DNA from: Microcyclospora pomicola
Taxonomy: Eukaryota; Ascomycota; Dothideomycetes; Capnodiales
Direction of reading: 5' to 3'
NCBI GenBank assembly: GCA_002786065.1
Contig: NHNY01000001.1
Coordinates: 2,356,001 to 2,420,000 of the forward strand
Length of the DNA stretch: 64,000 bases
The translations under genes and the position numbers were made by a program. The notes below the pieces were generated by a model that worked only from the letters and a program-made list of their open reading frames with translations, did no database searches and was not told the origin of the DNA. Below, one piece after another: positions 36,057-46,561 of this stretch; within the stretch, counting starts at the first letter, position 1; every line of letters begins with the position of its first letter.

Positions 36057-36612
36057 GGTCGTCAGGTTGCTACCAGGCTAAAGGAAGACGGTGATTGCAA
36101 TGCTGGGTAGTGCATGTGTGGATCGAACTGTAGAGCGAACGATACGCAGATGATCCGGTGCAGATGACCAGCATTCGAGAGATTGACTGAACGAGCGATG
36201 TCCAGTAGTCACAGGTGTCTAGGCAGAAGGTTTTGCGCTCGTCGAGTTATGGTGAGCTCCAGCGTTGTAGACTTCTTGTGCGTAGTTTACTTTGCTGACT
36301 TCAAGCTGAAAGTAGTACCGTTATCGACACGAGCAGCTTGGTCAAGAACTTCGTAGCCTCTGAAGAGGTCTGGAAACGGGCGACGCAGAACTTGGTCAAA
36401 TGAATGAATCAGGCAATCAGTTAGTCAGACGTTCATTCACAGGTCGTGTGAGGTGGTGTTTGTTGATTGAGGTGGAGCTTATATTATCGACGACGTGACG
36501 TGATGTTTCACGCTGTGCGGATTCGCCCGCCTTTCGTCTTCAAGGCATCAGGACACCGGAGCATCTCACTACCAGGACTATCACAAGCTGCACACAACTT
36601 GGCCATTCCTTG
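36057..36612. promoter_or_regulatory. Divergent promoter, J-protein/SDR
   Basis: The 556 bases between two opposite starts must contain both promoters. No specific element is claimed. Confidence 0.4.
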
Positions 36613-37811
36613 ATGTCTTCCACGATGCCGGACAAGCCCTGGCACAGCTATATAACCCTCGACCTGGTGGTCCTGCTGCTGCGCAACTCCATCTTCCACC
36701 CCTACATCACCCTGCTCATCCCCATCTGCCTTCGTGCCTTCGGCCACTCCTCCACCTCAACTATATACAGCCTAAGCATCTCCTGGTTTCTGCTCGTGTG
36801 CAGCTCCTGGGTGTTCGGCTACATCAACGACCGCATCGCGTACGGCTCTCCGCGCCGTCTGGACTGGCCGCATGAGGTGGTGCTCATCACGGGCGGTGCT
36901 AGCGGACTAGGCAAGATTCTCGCGCAGACATATGGCATGCGTGGAGCCACCGTCGCGGTGCTAGATATCGTCGTGCCGTCCGAGGAAGAGCAAGAGGCAG
37001 ATCCGGCACTGGCGGATGTAGGATTCTATCGCTGTGATGTAGGCGATCCGCAGGCCGTGGAGGCGGTGCGAGGGAAGATAGAAGAAGATGTATGTAGAAT
37101 CGCTCTTAGTATCATTCCGAAACAAACCGTCCCGTTTCCTCCTTTACATCTCGTATTCGCTCCTACATGTATGCCTGTAGAGCCTGACATCCTATCCCAC
37201 TTCTGCAGCTCGGCCGCGTGACGATTCTCATCAACAACGCCGGCATCGTGACTGGCAAATCACTGCTACAACTCTCCTCGGACGAGGTGCAACGAACGTT
37301 CTCGGTGAACCTGCTTTCCCACTTCAACACCATCCGCACGTTCTTACCGTCCCTGCTCTCTGCTCCCAGTGGCGGTGGCACCATCGTCACCATCTCCTCG
37401 GTGCTGGGCAAGCTGGGGGCGAGCCACTTGTCCGACTACACGGCCTCCAAAGCCGGACTGATCGCGATGCACCGCTCACTGGTCGCAGAGCTGCGGTCCT
37501 CCTCCGCTCCCACCGGTGCGCAGAACGTGCGGATGATCCTCGTCACGCCAGGCCAGTTGGCGACAGCACTGTTTGAAGGCGTGCAGACACCATCAGCGTT
37601 TTTCGGTCCTGTGGTCACGCCGGTCGAATTGGCAAAGGAGGTGGTCAAAAGGATAGATCGGGGAATGAGTGGAGAGATTAGCTTGCCGTTATATGCGGGA
37701 TGGATCGATTGGATGTTTGTGCTGCCGGCGGGACTGCAGAGAGCGGCGAGGTGGGTGGCAGGGGTTGATAAAGCGATGGAGGGATTCAGGGGGGCAAGGA
37801 GAGCAGGATGA
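36613..37811 (+). CDS. Membrane-anchored short-chain dehydrogenase/reductase
   Basis: Two exons (36613-37089, 37209-37811) with a 119-nt intron (GTATGT donor, TGCAG acceptor) encode 359 residues. Two hydrophobic N-terminal segments (about 15-40 and 52-70) suggest insertion in the ER or lipid-droplet membrane. The SDR fold follows: nucleotide-binding TGGASGLG (93-100), a conserved CDVGD, LINNAGIV, a serine in VTISSVLG, and the catalytic YTASK. The layout fits the retinol dehydrogenase/DHRS-like branch acting on lipids or sterol-like alcohols; the substrate cannot be read from sequence. The ATG at 36613 begins MSSTMPDKPW. It is divergent from the J-domain gene. Confidence 0.92.
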
Positions 37812-38262
37812 GGAAGATGGCTCGAAATGCTCGAATGTGATTTCTTCGGAACACAAATACGTAGCACATGGTCTGTCAGGTATGCAAAGTCTCCAATACT
37901 GATACAGAAATTGTTAGCATGCCCTTGGTGAGGTTGGAAGAGACGTTTATGTTCTGAAAAGCTCGAACGGTGAATTCAAGAATGGACACGGCTTGACGGA
38001 TTTATTTCCATGAACGACAATGCTGATGCACAGCAAAGGCGTGCCACCAAGCAATACCCTAAGCTAAGAATCAAGTATCAAAGAGAAGACCCCTGAACAG
38101 CGGAGGGGGATAAAGTAAAATGCCAGAATGCTCGCTCATGAATGCTCAACGCCGAACCAAACACAAGAAAATGAAGAAACAAGAAGCCCGCACCGTCTCA
38201 GTAGTGCTCCAGCATCTTATACTTTTGACGAAAAGCACAGGTCAAGCACTGGCTGGGCTTGC
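37812..38262. other. Convergent spacer SDR/PDK1
   Basis: About 450 bases between two stops with no recognised feature. Confidence 0.5.
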
Positions 38263-40860
38263 CTAGAACACTGCAGCAAGCCCGCTCTTGGAGTGTCGCT
38301 TCGAGAACCGCTTACGACCCTTAAATGCAGAGTTCGAGTGTTCGTCTTCGCCGCCTTTTCGGAGCGTCTGCCGCAGAGCATGTCTGTCTGTGGCGCCTGG
38401 CAAAGCACCTGGCTCGCCACCGATCGAGTCTGTAGGTGAGGCCATAGAGCCAGAGTACGATGAGGCTATCGATCGGATGGATAACGCGAGCTCGCGAGCT
38501 TGTTCCATGGTATCGATCCACTCCTGTGTCGAGTATTTGGATCCTGCTGGGTCCGATGTTGTTGCGCGTGGGTCCTCGAAGATCAAGTATTTGTCTCTCT
38601 GCGAGCAACAAGTCAGCATGAGCACGCGAAATAAACAATGCTATAGAGCTTCACTTACTGTTTCCAATGACCATGCCGTCAATCCCTTGGCATCCACGAA
38701 GCTTTTCCAAGTCGTGTCCGCATTCAAGCAGTTGTACTCCGATTTTGCTTTCTTTTCGTTCCCACCCGCAGCGGCAATGATGATTCTAGCACTGGTTGTG
38801 ATGAGCACCAGCCGTTCGCGCTTCTTCGACAAGTTCCCACTGAAGAATCTCGCGAACTTGGGTTTCTCTGTGGGTGTGCCAGAATCACCATTCTTGCCGT
38901 TCGGACTTGATGGGTGCGGTGCACTTATGACGATCAGATTTCCAAGCTTCAGTATCCGTTCGTTATTGTCTGTAAGCACGGGGCTCCAATCGATGTCGAG
39001 CTGACTGGGCGGAGGAAGGTCAGTGACCCCTCTCAGTTGAGGTCGGTGGGTCGTGATAGGCGGTACGCCTTGTTGTGCCGGGACTGATCCACTCATGGCC
39101 GCCGCCGCTGCTGCAGCTGCGGAGAGTGTGGGGCCATTGCTCCTGTTTCCACCGCCATTGAGTCTTATGGGTTCTCCTGGCGGCGGAACATACGATTTCA
39201 GGCGTGGCGCCTTTTGTCGCCAGAGTTGTTTCCCCCATTGAATCCCTTCGAAGAATCGATGATTCTTGATATGTTCCACTGGTAATCTGTGAGCAGGCTC
39301 CAGAACAAGCAGTCTCTCCACAAGATCTCGCGCCACTTCCGGAAAGCCATCTGGAAAGACATAATCCAATGCTAGAATCTTTTGAAAGGTGAGATATTCG
39401 TTCGCAGCTTTAAAGGGCGGTCTTCCAGCCAGGAGTTGGTAGATGATACAACCCAACGCCCACAAGTCTGAAGACTTGCAGGCATTCTTGTCTCGAAGCA
39501 GCTCCGGGCTAACGTATTCTGCTGTGCCCACGAATGAATTTGCCCTGTCCAGATCAGCTCCGTCCGTTGGACTGCCAGCTGTCGTACCAGGAGCCCCTGT
39601 GGTTTTCGGATCTGGTAGGATCTTGGCTGTGCCAAAGTCGGTGATCTTGACGTGCATGTCACGGTCCAACAACACATTCTCCGGTTTCAAATCACGATGT
39701 ATCACGCCTCGACTATGCATATATGCGATGCTGTCCAGAATCTCCGCCGCATAGAACTTGGTGCATTCCACGTCGAAGGAGCCTAATTTCTTCAACACAC
39801 CGAGTAATTCTCCTCCAGAGGCCAGATCCAACACGAAATAAAGTGAGCGTTCATCTTGAAATGTATAGTATAGGCGCACGACCCCTGGATGCTCCGTCAA
39901 CCGGTTCAGGGTGTCTCGCTCGATGTTCACGTATTTGACCTTCTTCTCCTTTATGATGTGGCGCTTGTCCAGAACCTTGATGGCATATTCCTTCAGATTC
40001 TGCCTGTCGGTCGCTGCCAGCACGGTCGAGTACGAGCCCTCGCCGAGTGTTCGGCCGAAGTTGAAGTCCTTGACACCTTTCTTGACAGTCCGGCTTGTGG
40101 TCTGACCATTCGCATCCACTGATTGATGAGATGTGACAGACGCCCCTCTCTCCCTCCACTCTTCCGCCGAATGTGGGCCTGGCGCTGTACCTGCTGCTGT
40201 CGCGCCTTCGTGACCGGGAGGGCGCGATCTCCTTGAATTCCTCCGCGGTGGCAATGGATTCCCTGCTACCGGAAGTTGTCCACCATTTCTGTATGCTCGG
40301 CTTCCTTCTCGTCCTGGTATGCGCTGGGATCCACTTCGCCCAATGCCCGCTCCATTCCCGCCCGAGTAGCCCATATCATCCCTGTATCTGTAGGAACCCT
40401 GACTTGAGCTGGACTGATTTGTTTGCATGTACATGTTACTCAGCGGTCGCGTACTCGAGCTCTGTTGACTAATCTGGCGGGACGATTGCGCGGTAGTCGA
40501 CGTGGAATAAGGCGGGAACTGTGACGAGGAATGGCCCGCCATGTTCTGCATGCTCTGTCGGTGGTTTAGGCGCGCAGTCTCCGTTGCAGATTGGCTTTGT
40601 ACGTTTGCAGGTGCAAAGTTGTCGGAACTCTGTAATACATAACTGTCCGGATCGAAGCCTAGGCCATCACCCGAGGGTTGGTGGGACAGTGCCGGAGGGG
40701 CACCAAGCCTCCCGCTGTTGTTCGTGACTGTGCTGTTGGACGATGCAGAAGAAGATCGCAATTGAAGGGACTCCGTGCTAGGGGCCATCGCATCGTCTTC
40801 GTCGGGATTCGCGATGCGAAGTCCTCCCAGCGATTGGGAAAGACTCAGGTCGCCGTTCAT
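38263..40860 (-). CDS. PDK1-type protein kinase
   Basis: Two exons (40860-38659, 38598-38263) with a 60-nt intron (GTAAGT donor, GCAG acceptor) encode 845 residues. The first 260 residues are Ser/Gln-rich and disordered. The kinase domain spans about 265-545: glycine loop GRTLGEGSYSTV, lysine 295 in YAIKVLDKRH, catalytic loop HRDLKPENVLL and DFGTAKILPD. After it comes a PH-like domain (DIDWSPVLTDNNERILKLGN, KRERLVLITTSARI, then in the second exon KYLIFEDP and EWIDTMEQARELAL). Kinase plus C-terminal PH-type domain is the layout of PDK1 and fungal Pkh kinases, which phosphorylate the activation loop of AGC kinases such as Ypk/Sch9 in sphingolipid and cell-wall signalling. The second exon completes the PH region; without it the frame ends early in intron sequence. 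Confidence 0.93.
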
Positions 40861-42631
40861 GTTGGCGGTTGCGGCGATGATGATGTGGACTGACGAGGAC
40901 TGCAGCGAGAGGACATCACCGTGGGGTCTTGTTCAGGGTGCGACTGTAACGGAGATCTGACCAGATCAAGGCGGTGGTGGTGGAAGGCCGGAAGTGGGCA
41001 ATCAAGCTGGCTTGCCAATTACGTCGAGGACGAATGCGAGTCTAAGAGCAGTGCTGAGCTCGATACAGCTGCGCACATCTGGGGTCAGGCCAATATAGAG
41101 ACATGCAGGTGTTGATGGAAGAGGTGGGAGGATGGCATGGTGCAGCGATGAGTGAAATGGCGATTCTTATTAGGCTCAACCAGAGTACGTTAGAGTAATG
41201 TACGGAGCAGATGCAGCGTCCCCGAGGTCCTCGTGTGCCAGCCAGCAACGTAGAAACGGTTCGGACGGAAGTGTTTCGCTCACGACACCTCAACCTCATC
41301 ACCCATATGTGCTTTACAGCTGCAGTGAAGAGACATATCCAACATGGTTCAGGTACATCTGCATGACCTACAGATACAAATCAGAGTAAGTCCATCTACA
41401 GTGAAAGACTTCTACATGAGGTTCAACCGTGCTGCTCTGCTTTCCTACTTCCCCCGGTTGTTCCACAGCGTTTTCTTCTTCCAGAATAGAAATACTCGAA
41501 ACACTCTTCTACTACTCCCTAATCCTGGATGTCGACCAGAGCACTGCCACTTCAACTCCGGGCCTTAATCATCATCTCCGGACTCGAAAGAGCACAGCGA
41601 GATGATAGATCGTATAGATCTGTGCTGAGTACAGTTTCCTCCAAGAACGGCTTTTAACATTATTCGCCATCGATTGTCCATGATCTCTCGACTAGTCATT
41701 GAGTTATTGGCAATTCTACACTGCGGCCGCCAGCACGCGAGGCTTGAAGTCTTGCAGAGCCGAATACGACCGCACCGCCCCTTTGTCTACGTCCTCTGCC
41801 TACGTTGCTAGAAGGTCGTGTCGTTCCGATGCTGCCCAATCATCGCAACCGAGGACGGTCAAAGCAGCAAAGGTTAGGCACCTGCATTCCATCATTCAAG
41901 TTTCAACATTCAAGCGATCCTTCAACGTGCGTTAAATCCAATGTGATATGGGCATATCTCGAAGCAACCTCGATCCACGCGGTAGTCGACGTGCATTCGT
42001 TCTCCTGGCCCTGTGAATGTTTCACAACCTTCACAATGATATCAGGATCTCGAGTACCTCATAACCATATCGTTTGAGAGTCGTTGTGAGGCTCAGCACA
42101 ACGTAAGCCTGTAAGCGTGTATAGTTCTAGCGTTTGTATAACGCATATGAACAAGTCCTTCCTCGACCACGAGAGTCCTGATACAACCTACATGTAAGCA
42201 CCGACACCTCTTTCGACGTCTTCCAGCGGGTAGGTAAGGTATGCTCCGATAGAGACGCGTTTACTTTGACTTTAATTTCTGCCTGAGGTTTCCATATCAA
42301 CCTCCATCTCGGGGTTCGTCGATCAACACCACTAGACGAAGCACAGCGGGTCTTCCCCTCTGTTTACCTTACCGTCCAAATCGAACATGGCCACTTTGAC
42401 TTCACCCTCATATATGATCTCGCCTAGCTCGTGAACATCATACACTCATTGGCGCTGGTTGCCACTCTCTTTACTATATTCTGAACACTGTTCATTCCTC
42501 TTCCCTATAGGAGTGGCAGTACACGAGGCATTCCCTTTGCAATCGCGAACCGATCGATATAGCCTCCAACCCTTGCGCACGAGAGCACTCTCCTGGTGGA
42601 ACTGCGCCGTTGGCGCTCGACGTCCTTCAGC
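40861..42631. other. Long divergent intergenic region PDK1/kinesin
   Basis: About 1.8 kb separate the two starts. Several short frames exist but none has protein character, and no tRNA or repeat was recognised. Part of it is probably long 5' leader of the kinesin gene, perhaps with a leader intron. Confidence 0.5.
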
Positions 42632-45473
42632 ATGGCGTCGGCGAACACAATCAAGGTCGTCGCCCGATTCCGACCGCAGAACAAGATCGAAATAGCCCAT
42701 GGCAGCGAGAACATTGTTGAGTTCCCAAGCGAGGACAGTTGTACGGTGACCTCCAAGGAAGCGAGCGGAGCTTTCACCTTCGATCGTGTGTTCCCCACAA
42801 ATACTGCGCAACAGGATGTCTTCGACTATTCCATCCGTGGGACAGTGGACGATGTGCTCAACGGCTACAACGGCACGGTCTTTGCCTATGGGCAGACAGG
42901 TTCTGGAAAGACATATACCATGATGGGCTCAGATATCGCGGACAACGACAACAAGGGTATTATACCAAGAATTGTCGAGCAGATTTTCGAAAGCATCATG
43001 CACAGTGATGGCTCAATTGAGTTCACCGTCAAAGTGAGCTATATGGAGATTTACATGGAACAGATCAAGGATCTGCTTGTACCGGTCAATTCGAACCTAC
43101 CGGTTCACGAGGACAAGCAGCGTGGAGTATATGTCAAAGGTCTCGCAGAGTTCTATGCGGCTAGTGTGGAGGAGGTGTACCATTACCTAGACATCGGAGG
43201 CAAGAACAGGGTGGTAGCTGCGACGCAGATGAACCAGGAGTCATCCCGATCACACTCGATTTTTGTCATCGAAGTCACTCAAAAGTCCGAGAACGGTGCC
43301 GCTCGCTCTGGTCGGCTATTCCTGGTCGATTTGGCTGGATCCGAGAAGGTTGGAAAGACTGGTGCCACTGGACAGCTTTTGGAGGAGGCGAAGAAAATCA
43401 ACAAGTCTCTGTCGGCACTGGGCATGGTCATCAACGCTCTTTCTGATGGCAAAAGCTCGCACATCCCTTATCGAGACAGTAAACTCACCCGAATCCTGCA
43501 AGAGTCGCTCGGAGGCAACTCGCGAACCACTCTCATCATCAATGCATCACCAAGCGCATATAACGATGCTGAAACTGTGTCAACGCTTCGTTTCGGTGAA
43601 CGCGCCAAGACCATCAAACAGAAGGCCAAGATCAACGAGGAGCTGTCGCCAGCTCAGCTCAAAGCACTACTCAAGAAAGCTCAAACGCAAGTCTTTACTT
43701 TCGAGCAATATGTCAAGACATTGGAAGGCGAGGTCAGCAACTGGCGCAAGGGCGAGCAAGTACCAAAGGACAAGTGGACTGCTGCACTAAGAGACTTTTC
43801 TGGACAAGCCGCCTCTGCGCCTCCTCGATCTGCAACACCTAGTAGGCTCACTGAACAGGAAACTCCGGGAACACCACGCCCAGATAGCAGGATGGAACTG
43901 GAGAGGGCTGGTACTCCGTCGCTGCCCATGGACAAGGACGAACGGGAAGATTTTCTCAAGCGTGAAAATGAGCTGCAAGATCAGCTGGCCGAAAAAGAGT
44001 CGTCCCTCACCGCAATGGAACAGGCTCTGAAACAAGCCAGGGGCGAGCTCAAGGAGCTGCGCGAGTCACACAGCACAACGACGCGGAACAGCGAGAAACT
44101 ACAAGCGGATACTGAGACACTGCGTCTGCAGATTGAGAGGATTCAGTTCGAGAACAAAGAAGAGGCGATTAACATGGATTCGCTCAAGGAAGCCAACGCT
44201 GAGCTTACTGCCGAACTTGACGACATGAAACAACAGCTGCACGATGCAAGGGTGACAGCCAAAGAGTCCTCGGCACAGCTGGACGAGAAGGAGAGGTTGA
44301 AGAAGGAACGAATGGCGCAAATGATGGCTGGGTTCGACCTCGGCGATGGTATGCTGTCAAGCAGCGAACTTCAAGTCCGCGAATTGGTACAGCAAGTTGA
44401 AGGTCTTCGAGATGTTGCGGACAATGGCGATGCAGTCGCACCTGCTGACCTCGACATGCTAAGAGAGCGTCTTTTGGAAGTACAAGGAATTGTGCGGCAG
44501 GCAGAACTCGAGTCGGGCTCGCATGGCGGTGATGCAACTCATGCCATATTGGAACAAAAGCTCGCCCAACTTCAGCGTGAACACCAGGATGTTCTCGAGC
44601 GGAATCTTTCAACGGAGGACGTTGAGTCTGTGAAGCGCAGTCTGTACGAGTCGCTCTCGGCTCAGCAGAACGGAGCCCAATCTGCGGATCTGCAGAATGC
44701 CGTCGGCCGCCATCAAGAGGACAATGCGCGACTCCGAAACGAGCTCGAAGTACTCCGGAAACAGAACCTCAACGGCGCCAACGTGCCATCCATGAACAAG
44801 CAGCTTGCAGACTTTGACACGATCAAGAAGTCACTAATGCGCGACTTGCAAAATCGCTGTGAACGAGTAGTTGAATTAGAGATCAGCTTGGACAGCACGC
44901 GAGAACAGTACAACAGCATTCTCCGTTCGTCCAACAGCAAGCAACAACAGAAGAAGTTGGCATTTTTGGAGCGGAATCTTGAACAACTCACCTTGGTACA
45001 GAGACAGCTTGTCGAGCAGAATGCACAGCTCAAGAAGGAAGTTGCCATTGCCGAGCGCAAACTTGTTGCACGAGGCGAACGCATCCGAGGTCTGGAGGGG
45101 CTTGTGGCAGAAAGCCAGGAGAAGCTAATGGTTGCAAATCACAAGTACGTTCCTCATCCACGGCACCCCTTTCTCATTCAAGTGATCCATACTGACAACA
45201 TTCGACAGATTCGAATCCCAACTTATGGCCGTCAAAGAGCGTCTCGAGGCCGCCAAGCAAGGTTCCACGCGTGGGCTAGGCGGTCCGCAAGCAATGGGTG
45301 CCAACACCTTCGCCAACACCGGCCGCATCGCGAAGCCCATCCGTGGCGGCGGCGACACTGGTAGCATGGTGCCTACTTTTGGCGGACTCCAAGCGCAGCA
45401 GCAACTACAAGGTGGCGGATCCCAGGACGGATCGGGAAAACGTGGTAGCTGGTTCTCCAACTTGCGGACCTAG
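42632..45473 (+). CDS. Kinesin-1 heavy chain
   Basis: Two exons (42632-45144, 45209-45473) with a 64-nt intron (GTACGT donor, GACAG acceptor) encode 925 residues, close to Neurospora conventional kinesin. It is the plus-end motor that carries vesicles and organelles along microtubules in hyphae. The motor domain (1-about 340) shows IKVVARFRPQN, the P-loop GQTGSGKT (87-94), switch I NQESSRSHSIF and switch II LVDLAGSEK. A coiled-coil stalk rich in heptads follows, with EQLTLVQRQLVEQNAQLKKE in the cargo-binding part. The tail, in the second exon, has the IAK autoinhibitory motif (NTGRIAKPIRGG). An in-frame codon upstream of 42632 is not needed; MASANTIKVVARF is the usual start. The last exon is essential, as the unspliced frame loses the IAK tail. 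Confidence 0.96.
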
Positions 45474-46561
45474 AAGCGTGCTGCATCTGGTTCTTCACGC
45501 GACACATGATTCATTACTTGGTAGCAATTTCCCTGCTGACTCACCTCATGCGGCGCTTGTTCGGGGAGAGTATGAGTGATGGACAAGACGAAATGCGATC
45601 TGAAATCAGTCACGAGGATGCGAAGATTTTCTAGATTATCGGCGTCAAAGTATGGGATATCTCCATCATTTGGGGCTGGGTTTTCTTACATGCTTGTGGA
45701 ACCCTCCGACGATACCCACCATTGTTTGCGTCTAGATGGGAGCGGGTTCGTCGTCCTTGACGTTCCTGCTAGAATAGCATGTTTTTGTGATACTTCACTC
45801 TACCTGTACCTTCTCGTGAACGAAGTATTCAGGTGTCCTCCAACACCCAGAACAGGTTTGGCGTCTTATTAGAACGGTGTACATCTCGTAGAACCGCTGT
45901 AAGGTGTGCGAACCTTATCATGAATGGCGAGATGGGTTATCAAGCAGTATCGATTGAAACAAAGAGTTCAAATATGTACAAATGTACATACGGTATGAGT
46001 ATACCCATGTATGTATGTCATGCAGATGGTGTAGGGCTAGCATTAACCCTAGTAGGTCAGTGTGCTTCGGTAGCTCTACCGAGGCACCTTAGGTTCGTAC
46101 CCTGTCAACAAGGCCTGTACATATGGTCATGCTGCGACCACAAGCTCGAGTTGGAACCATCACCTCGGCGACACCTGACTACCCTCCGATGCTCGTTGCC
46201 TGTCATCATAGCAGTTCAGCGCGGTTATAAGGCGCCCAGAAGGTATACTCAAGGATCTGGCAGAAGAGGACCGCGTAAGGCGTCTCGGGAGTACAGTACT
46301 TCTCTCCCTGGAGGCATCTCAATGTACACTACGATCGGACTATGCAGGCATTGACTTCTGTACATAAACGACATACTGGGCCAAAGGGATTGTGATTCCA
46401 AGTAATGCCGACATTCGCAAGTTAGATGTCTCAGAAGTACCAACAGAGGATCGATCTCATACACCGCGTTTGAAGTATACGACCCTGGAGCTTCGCTTCG
46501 CAAGAAGCAGAGCCATTGCGGGATACTCACTGCGATTCAACGTGCTAGACTCAACATCACG
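45474..46561. other. Intergenic region kinesin/HET gene
   Basis: About 1.1 kb with only short frames. A near-perfect hairpin lies at 46063-46086 (11-bp stem, one T-G pair, two-base loop). Otherwise nothing recognised; it should contain the HET gene promoter. Confidence 0.5.

Noticed and set aside
46041-46130. Possible tRNA-like segment with a GGTTCGTACCC string
   Set aside because: No acceptor stem, anticodon arm or proper B-box arrangement could be built; only a simple hairpin remains.
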